Shown one piece after another: positions 56,786 through 64,000 of a stretch of 64,000 nucleotides of DNA (position 1 is the stretch's first letter; the number at the start of each line of letters is the position of its first letter). The translations under genes were made by a program, and so were the position numbers. The notes beneath the pieces were generated by a model, which searched no databases, was not told the DNA's origin, and saw only the letters and a program-made list of their open reading frames with translations. This DNA comes from Pachyseris speciosa (taxonomy: Eukaryota > Cnidaria > Anthozoa > Scleractinia > Pachyseridae). Where the stretch lies: assembly GCA_016490735.1 (NCBI GenBank), contig JAEMWC010000270.1, forward strand, positions 522,501-586,500, written 5' to 3'.

Positions 56786-57672
56786 GTTTTTCTTCTCTTA
56801 CTACTTTAAGTTTAAATTAAGTTTTACTGTATGTAAGTTAACATGAAAGAAAGCAGGTCCTTTTGAACGTTGTGAACGAGGGCTAATCCACTGCAACACC
56901 ATACGGTATATTTTGCCCTTAAGTGATAATTTCTAAACTGACCACCCCTTTTATCTTTGCACTTAGTTTTGACAACGAGATCTACTTGACCTCCTACCCT
57001 CGGGAAATTGCAAATATTACGTACAAAAAGTCAGTAGAAAAATATTACGCACAAAAAAACAGTAGGAAATTAATGAGTCAATAGACTAAACATAATTTCT
57101 GGATTACAGGTTTCGAAGAGTTGATAAAATTAATTGCGATCGCATGCAGTGAATGTGTAATTCTTGAGTAACAAATCGTATTGTTTACTGTATTGTTAAC
57201 AAGTAGATAAATAACTATCAATAAAGGACGTGCTTTCATCAAAACTAAACGTTTTTCTTTAATTTTATATTATCTACGTATATCCCTAGGCCGCCACCTT
57301 CACTTTTCCCAAACTGAACTTCAGGCATAAAATTCCTCAGGGGTCACCTTCACAAAATAACTCGGTTAAAGATTGTAGAAGCTAGAGAAAACCGGAGCTA
57401 TGAAAAAGCCAGATATTCATCTGATTTATGTATTACTATTTCTGGTAGTATCCGATGGAATGAACTGCAACTATAGAATACTGAAACGTTAACCAGAAGA
57501 AACAAGAACAAGTAACCTATCGTGCCACTTATTGTAATGTAAGAAGCATAGATTAAGTTCAATGACAAATATCAGGTCAGTGAATTGATTGTTTTTAACG
57601 AAAAAGAAGATGTAACCTCTCGGACTCCTTTCCTCTCGTCTAGACTGACAGCAGTGTATCTTTCGTCTTCTA

Positions 57673-57990
57673 GTGAAACAAAGTCGTATTGATGCCGTCG
57701 CCACAAAAATCAGTAAAATAATCGGTCTTTTGGGAAAATTAAGCCATTTTGCGCCACGACATGCACTCTTAAATGTTTATCAACCACTAATCCATCCTTA
57801 CCTAACTTACGGGCTTGCTTCTTGGGTCAGTCATCGAAGACCCATCTTAATAAAATTTATGTCTCCTTCCCCAGTTGAAATTGCATACAACTTAGAAACT
57901 ATTCGTAGGTCTTTTTTTTTTTGGTCAACAGCCGAGCTTTGTTTGCGAAGAGCGATGGAAGAAATCAAATCCAGACAAGTATTGGGATAA
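57673..57990 (+). pseudogene. LINE reverse transcriptase C-terminal scrap
   Basis: KISKIIGLLGKLSHFAPRHA, LLNVYQPLIHPYLTYGLASW match the region after the RT palm in LINE ORF2 (helix, then IxPYLxYGxxxW). Sequence after SHRRP no longer fits, and a T-run interrupts it. A short 5'- and 3'-truncated copy. Confidence 0.65.
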
Positions 57991-58072
57991 ATTTTTTGGC
58001 CATGCGAGATGGCCGATTTTATTGATTAAAGTAACATAGTGAAATTAAATTAATTAGCAACGATTCTTTTGT

Positions 58073-59437
58073 TTATTTAAAAGCTCTAGCAAAGGTGAAG
58101 GCACGTGAACAAAGGCCACAAGCCGCCTGAAGGGAGGCAAGCCCCACCCGCAGGCTGTTGACCAAAAAAGAGACCGGAAATTGGCAAAGAAAGAGTACCC
58201 CAGCACCTGCGTGAGGTACGAACCTACGAACAAGTACATTGGTCGAGAGACTGGGTGTACGAATATAGTTCAAGAATGCGTTAGATTTCCATCTACCTAG
58301 TTGGCGGATCTGCGTGTCCGAAAAACCGTTTACCGCAGCCCAAGTGGCTGCACCTATTCGTAAACTGTGTGATTTGTACAAAGCAGGATCAAGATTACAA
58401 AAACGAAGTGCTTTATTAAGTTGGTGAACAAACAAGGACCTTTTAATGGGCGCCCCGTCCGGCCAGCGAAAAAGGGGACCGTTGAGGGTCGCTCTGGCAG
58501 AAATGAAATCTAGGATGGTGTGAACCGGACAACATGACGCTTCCTGATATACATAAATAACAAAGGGGCGCCCGTTATGGTTATGTTTGTATTTAGAAAT
58601 CGTGAGCTGGAGGGCTGTAACCTGCCGTTGGCTATTGACTAATCGTGATAGTTGTGGAAGCATGATAAGATTATTATGATCACCTCCGTTAACTGTAACC
58701 TCTCCAATACGTAAACGCAAAGAAGGCTAGAGAGCACATGGCTGATAACATAGTTGATTGATATGCTGACTTTGTTGTGTGTTTAAATGAGGCAATGAGC
58801 TGCCTTAAGATCGGTAAAGTAATTGGAAGACGCACATCGTACGCCGGAGCTAACTTGCGATAACCCTTAAGAAGTTGTCGAATGATCGTAGTTTCTGTGG
58901 GATCATTCACGCCTGCTAGCTTATGAGCATAACCAATAGCTGATGAATAGCTGGTGACAGTCGAGGAAGCGTAATTAAGTGAATAAAGATGTGATATAAA
59001 TAGTGCGATAACAGCTGGCTGTAGAGGTAAAAACGAAACATTTATGTGGCTAAATATCAATTCTGTAGATAAACAAAAGGGCGTAACGTTACTCGGTAAA
59101 AAGAATTTTCTTTGATAGAGATCACGATTTTTATAAGAATCTTCGTTGAAAAAACTTGTTTTAAAATATATTGTCAACCTGAAATTACAGCATTTTGGAG
59201 CATGCTGACGCTGTTAATTCAATTATTTTCTTGCAAACCTTTATTGGGCACCAAAATGCCCTAAAGATTTGAGTCATTTTTTGCAGCAATGTTTTAGTCC
59301 TTTTTTGCAGCAATGTTTAATCACTTCAATCAATACTGTTGTTATTCTTAATGATTGATTTCTAGGTCGAAGTCGCGCTTATTGAAAACACGTATTCGTT
59401 TTTGTTTAAGTCGATAGAAATGCTACATTAGATTAGA
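58073..59437 (-). mobile_element. tyrosine-recombinase element (DIRS/Ngaro- or Crypton-like), broken
   Basis: It contains a tyrosine recombinase ORF on minus and a 5' flank up to about 59437 shared with 3110-3457. No reverse transcriptase or terminal repeats are recognised here, so class cannot be settled. The 3' limit on the low side is unknown. Confidence 0.65.
58080..59177 (-). pseudogene. tyrosine recombinase, frameshifted
   Basis: N-terminal part: LQPAVIALFISHLYSLNYAS, YSSAIGYAHKLAGVNDPTET and YDVRLPITLPILRQLIASF, a SAM-like core-binding fold. Catalytic part after a 1-nt loss near 58710: LRIGEVTV (first Arg), SHSLRIGAATWAAVNGFSD (HxxR) and LGRWKSNAFLNYIR (Trp in place of the second His, then Tyr). 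The R, HxxR and Y residues are all present, so the frameshift is the main lesion. Confidence 0.8.
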
Positions 59438-59618
59438 GAAGTAGAAGGCAAAATTCATTCTACCACTTACGCCGGACAGAAAGGTCTGCTTACTTTGTTT
59501 TCATCCCATGAAATTTGAGGTAGACCTTCTTGAAATGGGCAGTAAGCACTGACAGGATTTAACTTAATAGAAAGATTGCGTTACGAGGGCAAAATTTTGT
59601 AATCCTTCTCTCTCGCAG
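59438..59618. other. short flank before the second lectin copy
   Basis: No exon equivalent to lectin exon 2 is found between the transposon and the first paralogous exon at 59619. Confidence 0.5.
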
Positions 59619-59768
59619 GTTAAGCCTCTTCTGTTTGCCACTGTTCAACATGACCAACCAACTGATTCGATGAATCTCTGGTGTGCGTGTGCCACCACAA
59701 ATAGTAGCTTTGTCGTCTGTTTAAGAGAGTTTATGACCTTCGATGGTATCCATTCAGGCATCAAAGTG
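59619..59768 (+). pseudogene. paralogous exon a (equivalent to exon 3)
   Basis: [40 protein letters not shown] and KV, from CTCGCAG to GTGAGT. 50 codons, phase 0, no lesions. Confidence 0.85.
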
Positions 59769-60694
59769 GTGAGTAACTATCGACAAGGCTTTATGTGAAA
59801 TGACCATAACATAAACATAGGGCCACACACGTCAGTCGCGAAGGCGAAACTGGAATATGTTGCTACCGCTGGTTTGATGAGACGTTATTTCAAATACATC
59901 AAACTGGGCCGCAGCCAGACGAAAATTGTCACCGAGGCAATGGATACAAAACCACCTCTTTCATATTCATTAAAAATTTTTCAATGTATAGCCTCTTAGA
60001 GAAACATCAAAACATGCTCACGCTGCTGTGAAACTACAGTCACTGCTTATTTTTCGCATGAAACACACACAAGGATGGAAAAATGTAGCGTAAATTCAAA
60101 GTTTTTACCGAGACAAGTGCCTCGGTTCGCCTCACACTAGCTACGGCCCTGTGACAAAGTGTTTGATTAGCAAACGTGTGCCAGTGAGTGGTGGGTTGCG
60201 TAATTAATGCATCTAAAGGGTGTCAAGTGACACCTCCAAGAGCTGCTACAATCCGATTCCCCTCTGTCATAATTACATAAATACAAGAAGAACATCTTAA
60301 TATGGAATTTGCACTGAATTACTTACCCACGTTCAGTATTTTACCGTTTAACCTTGGTTCAAACATTTTACATGAAAACGAAAGCTACTGAGAAAATAGC
60401 TCCCTTTCTACAGAGCCGAAACACTCCCCCTTCCCTGTGCTGTTCAAAGTGGTCCATGTAGTTGATCTTTGAATAAAATTATAACCCTACCACGACACGA
60501 AGCCAACTAAAACAACTAATAGCTCCTGATGAGTACCTACGAGTGATCCCTTTGTTTTCCACTATTTGAAAAAGTACGTTTTGTCGAATTTGTTTATTTA
60601 TGATATTTTTGTGTTTTAACTTCGGCTTTACCTAGGGGAGAAAAGATAAACAGGCTCAACAAATATTATCTTTCTCTTATACTCTGCTCCTCAG

Positions 60695-60808
60695 CACTGG
60701 GTTGCATATGACGAAATGCAATCCTACTCAAACGTTACAGAGCGTTGAAAACTCCATTTCTCGGGACTTGGTGCGCCGAAAAAGGAAGACAACTATGCCT
60801 TTTGCCGG
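60695..60808 (+). pseudogene. paralogous exon b (equivalent to exon 4), stop codon
   Basis: HWVAYDEMQSYSNVTER, then TGA at 60746-60748 where exon 4 has GGA, then KLHFSGLGAPKKEDNYAFCR to donor GTAGGA. Length 114 nt, same as exon 4. Confidence 0.85.
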
Positions 60809-61016
60809 GTAGGAAAATTCATGAAAAAATCAGTAACTCGGCTACAATCGATCAATCAATTCAGTCATGCCTGACAATGATGCTTAGACTCTTGGAAACT
60901 CATATTAAGTATTAAGCATTGCTTCGGTGTCTAGTCTGATTATTTCTACCTTATCAAAACTACCTTGCAATCGTTAAAAGAACTCAATGGATCAAACTGT
61001 TTCTCTCGTTTTATAG

Positions 61017-61148
61017 GATTTTAACTTCGAAAATCGGTTCTACGAAACGCCTAAAATCCTGGTATCTGTGAGCAATGATAACATTACCAGTGAATTGTGG
61101 GATAAAGCAGGCGATCGTTATAGTAATGCTTTAACCGTTTGGATTGAG
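61017..61148 (+). pseudogene. paralogous exon c (equivalent to exon 5)
   Basis: DFNFENRFYETPKILVSVSN and SNALTVWIE, from TTATAG to GTAAGG, 132 nt as in exon 5. Open. Confidence 0.85.
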
Positions 61149-61730
61149 GTAAGGGACTAAAGAGTTAATTTTTAGGTGATGTACTTCTTCGCTGAACGCC
61201 ATCTGAAAAACTCCATAGCACTAGAAACTCTAGTGTCAGATCTTTTCACCTTTCATTTCTTACTAAACTAATCGCAAATAGCAGATGCACAAATTCGCCA
61301 TATCAGAAGTCGGTGTGAGTAAGAGGGCACAAGGAGTATGGCGAAAACGACGAATTTGACTATTTTAAGGGAAATTACAAAAATTCCATATGTTTTGGTT
61401 TAAATCTGTACTAAAGTAATAACTAAGTATCCAACCTCAACATGCATGCATAGTGGAAACACGGTCAGTGGGCGAACAAACTATAATCAAATGCAGCTAT
61501 ATGCAGTTTTATGCAAAACACTGCATTATTCCATTTCAAATCATCTATCAGTAGTCGAAAGCAATTATTGCAAGTTACTGATTAGAAGCTGGAGGTGTTA
61601 TACTGAAGATAAATCCTGATGACTTCAAGATTACCCTAGAATAGTACAGAAGTACAGTTCCTTTAGTTTAAATCACATGTCCTCGGTCACCGCGTTTACA
61701 TAGCCTAATAATAAAGCCTTTATGTTTCAG

Positions 61731-61827
61731 GAAATCACTCGGCTGTCTTTCAAAGTCTGCATTAAGGACAGTCAAGGAATAAGCCAAACGCACGACCCAG
61801 TGACAGTGGCATATACTGTGGCTGGAG
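61731..61827 (+). pseudogene. paralogous exon d (equivalent to exon 6)
   Basis: EITRLSFKVCIKDSQGISQT and VAYTVAGG, from TTTCAG to GTAAAG, 97 nt as in exon 6. Open. Confidence 0.85.
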
Positions 61828-62063
61828 GTAAAGACATCATCTCCGTCTTACTCATGATCAGTTGTACTTAGTAATCAGATATTGTTGCTGTTTATGGTGT
61901 TCATGATCAGGAGAGGGACGTACTGGAAAACGAAAGACAAAGCCAGTCATAGGAGTGATACAAACTAGATTAATGTGGCTGCTGGGTTTACTTTGATAAA
62001 TTTCGAAAAAACACCACGAAAGTACAGCTAAACAGCATTATTTGTATCATTTCTTTTCCTAAG

Positions 62064-62282
62064 TCTCGACCCGTGCACCAACGTTACCTGTGATAACTAC
62101 GCCGTCTGTAAAGCCTTCTCCGCATTTGATGCTCGTTGCCATATGCAAGGAGACCTGCCCTTCATACGAGGAGCCCGTGTGTTCTTCGAACTCGACTACA
62201 TTCAAAAACAAATGCTATTTAAGACTGGATGTGTGCAGGCTCAGAAGCAACCACACGCTCTATCATCCGGGCAGTTGCACAG
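62064..62282 (+). pseudogene. paralogous exon e (equivalent to exon 7), Kazal with compensating frameshifts
   Basis: 219 nt as in exon 7. The start has one base less after the acceptor and one base more at about 62143 (TGCCATATGC), so the follistatin-like first half is read out of frame while the second half reads [30 protein letters not shown] and HPGSCTG in frame. Donor GTGAGT. Confidence 0.8.
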
Positions 62283-62495
62283 GTGAGTGACTGAACTAAC
62301 AAATACCAACCGCAGATTTCTGAATTAATTCCTCCCTCAGTGCTTTTCTCTCGTTTCTCTGCACATTGTTCTTTTCTCTTTGAGCTCTCATACAAAACTT
62401 TATCTCGTAACCTTACCATCAATGGAAGTACTCTCATCTAATTGATTTATCTAATCGCCAATCACTCTGCATTTCTATCTCCTTCTTTCATTTAG

Positions 62496-62710
62496 GATTT
62501 CCAGTGCAAAGGGGACGCATTTCGCTCACACGACACGTCGAATGGGCCGAGACCTCCTGTGAGCTTGTGAATTTCCCGTCATTTTCATTTTATCCAGACA
62601 AGGAAGTGCACGTGCAGATAACAACCAATCATTGGAACATTAGCAGGAATAATTTCGTACATGATGCAACTGTTTCTTGGGTTGAAAACGTCAATCATGA
62701 AAATTTTGAG
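62496..62710 (+). pseudogene. paralogous exon f (equivalent to exon 8)
   Basis: [40 protein letters not shown] and ATVSWVENV, from TTTAG to GTAAAA. 215 nt as in exon 8. Open. Confidence 0.85.
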
Positions 62711-63186
62711 GTAAAAGGCAAAACCTGATCAGCAAATACAGCACAAAGCTCATGCTTGCTTGGCGCTGCGTCACAATGGTACGCGCTGTACAGTTGCGAA
62801 ACTCTAAAAAAACTGTATTTTTACTGGCCATAATACAAGGCCTTTGCAAGGTGCAATTGCCAGGTTTCATAATCACGTCACCACTCTGCTTCCTGATCTG
62901 AGCCGAAGCTCTTGGAACTGATTGGCCAATGAAAAGAACACCGTACCAGTAAGCATAAAATAAATTGAAGCGGGTTATTTCTTGTGTTTCTTCATGTGCC
63001 TGATTATTATTGACACACAAGCAGAGTGTAAGAGTACTCAATATAAATACAGAAAGTCATCTTTCTCACGATTTGGTTTCGTTTTGATCCTTGTTTTCTC
63101 CATTTCTTTTCTGGCCGGGTAACCTTACACGTATCACCATTACTCCATACAAATACGGAGTATATTCTCTTTTGTGAAATGTTAAG

Positions 63187-63348
63187 GTTTGCAAGACAGC
63201 AGCAGGAAGAAATGACCGCTCTACCAAAGAGTTCGCGACTGTGGACTGGATGGCTTATCAGGAGGCACCGGATGGTGGAGTGGCAGGAAAAACACGCGTG
63301 CCGGAATGGTGGACTGGAACAAAATGCCAGGAGATCACACTTCCTCAG
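63187..63348 (+). pseudogene. paralogous exon g (equivalent to exon 9, GC donor)
   Basis: [36 protein letters not shown] and [15 protein letters not shown], ending at GCAAGT, a GC-AG donor where exon 9 has GTATGT. 162 nt. Open. Confidence 0.85.
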
Positions 63349-63938
63349 GCAAGTATCTACTTAGCTGTTTTTTCCAAATCTTTCTTCCTGACTGTTAAAT
63401 ACCAAGAATTGTTCTCTATTAAACTATCATTGATGATATTCCCTGCCTTTCTGTGACAAACGCAAGGTCTATATATATGGGTTTAGATTTTCCTTCTCTC
63501 TCTAAATAAGTGAAATTTCTCTTATTGCTAGGAACACAACTTAAATTTAAATTCAGAAAAAAAAAACTGGATAAGTAAATCTTAGCAACGTACTAAGTTA
63601 CTTTTATGCAGTATTCTGAAATTGTGAAGGGTCACGTACAAACAATTTACATAGGTGCCGCAGAATATTTAGTGATATGAAACAAATGGCTCATTCGTGA
63701 AATCGGCGTTTTTCTTGTCACCGGCGAAAACGATTAGCCTTTGTTAACTGATGTTAAATATCCCTGAGGTCGAGCAGCGGTCCGAACGGTCGTCCGGGCA
63801 GTTATTTTAAGCACCAATCAGACGTCTTTTGCCAGCTATGGATAAAATACTATGGAGACTAAAACACACTTCTCTTGAGCGGGCCAAATACCCATGCTTA
63901 TTAACCATAATGGAACTTTGAACGCTTCATTTGAATAG

Positions 63939-64000
63939 GGTAAATTTACTACCACACCCACCATCCTGGTCACAGCAGATCACGTGAGTTCAGCTTATAA
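63939..64000 (+). pseudogene. paralogous exon h (equivalent to exon 10), cut by window end
   Basis: GKFTTTPTILVTADHVSSAY after TGAATAG, matching the start of exon 10. The rest lies outside the window. Confidence 0.8.

Larger units (their letters stand above)
55182..57672. other. intergenic, 3' flank of the lectin gene
   Basis: No gene is recognised. It holds a short perfect palindrome TCACTTCAGTCTTTAAG and complement near 56250-56276, a telomere-like tract at 56331-56396, a weak tRNA-like scrap at 56706-56785 and AAATAAA at about 56205 that might serve polyadenylation, though it is 1 kb from the stop. No signal-peptide or first lectin exon for the downstream copy was found. Confidence 0.5.
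59619..64000 (+). pseudogene. tandem partial paralogue of the lectin gene (window edge)
   Basis: Eight exons match exons 3 to 10 of the upstream gene in order, length, phase and sequence: 59619-59768, 60695-60808, 61017-61148, 61731-61827, 62064-62282, 62496-62710, 63187-63348, 63939-64000 (cut). Signal and module 1 exons are missing, displaced or lost beside the tyrosine-recombinase element. An in-frame TGA at 60746-60748 and a double frameshift in the Kazal exon point to a pseudogene. All splice borders stay usable, so decay is recent or a read-through or alternative start is possible. C-type lectin, EGF and TLDc exons, if any, lie beyond the window. Confidence 0.8.

Noticed and set aside
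1..64000. CRISPR arrays, bacterial operons, phage or plasmid modules
   Set aside because: No regularly spaced direct repeats with unique spacers, no operon-like gene packing, and clear introns throughout.

Overview
This 64 kb window is AT-rich animal nuclear DNA, most likely from an anthozoan cnidarian such as a stony coral. The organism is an inference. It rests on long introns with GT-AG or GC-AG borders, a lectin/Kazal/EGF/TLDc secreted-protein gene, and a mixture of L1, CR1/L2-like and Penelope-like retroelements, ISL2EU, piggyBac-like, Mutator-like and tyrosine-recombinase elements, and many hairpin MITEs. Nothing looks bacterial, and there is no CRISPR array, operon or intact rRNA.

Regions. 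(1) 1-14.3 kb is a transposon graveyard: an L1 ORF2 tail, a broken CR1/L2-like LINE, a nearly complete but dead ISL2EU element (spliced THAP transposase on + and YqaJ-type exonuclease on -) that is itself hit by a LINE and a MITE, a piggyBac-like fragment, and a Penelope-like element with a GIY-YIG domain and a possible hammerhead-ribozyme relic. (2) 14.7-22.7 kb is a nested structure. A short TIR element (14742-22691) is split by a 7.26 kb insertion holding two consecutive pairs of long inverted arms. An unsplit relative of the outer element lies at 27922-28623. (3) 22.7-27.4 kb holds two degenerate copies of a non-coding block. (4) 27479-55181 (+) is the main host gene, reconstructed as 19 coding exons for a secreted protein of about 1100 residues: signal peptide, three H-type-lectin-like modules, follistatin/Kazal, three more H-lectin-like modules, C-type lectin, three EGF and a C-terminal TLDc domain. 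Exon phases agree throughout if one C is missing from a C-run in exon 2. (5) 55.2-59.6 kb contains a LINE scrap, a broken tyrosine-recombinase element and little else. (6) 59619-64000 (+) is a tandem paralogue of the middle of the same gene. No signal-peptide exon or first lectin exon is visible, one exon has an in-frame stop, and its Kazal exon has compensating frameshifts, so it is probably a pseudogene or a decaying copy. It runs off the right edge.

The host gene would act outside the cell, combining carbohydrate recognition (two lectin folds), protease inhibition (Kazal) and calcium-binding EGF/TLDc parts. A matrix or innate recognition role is plausible but not shown by the sequence. The most notable oddities are a perfect inverted copy of its third EGF exon bound up with tRNA-SINE pieces inside the TLDc intron, the decaying second Kazal exon, and the nested double inverted-repeat element.
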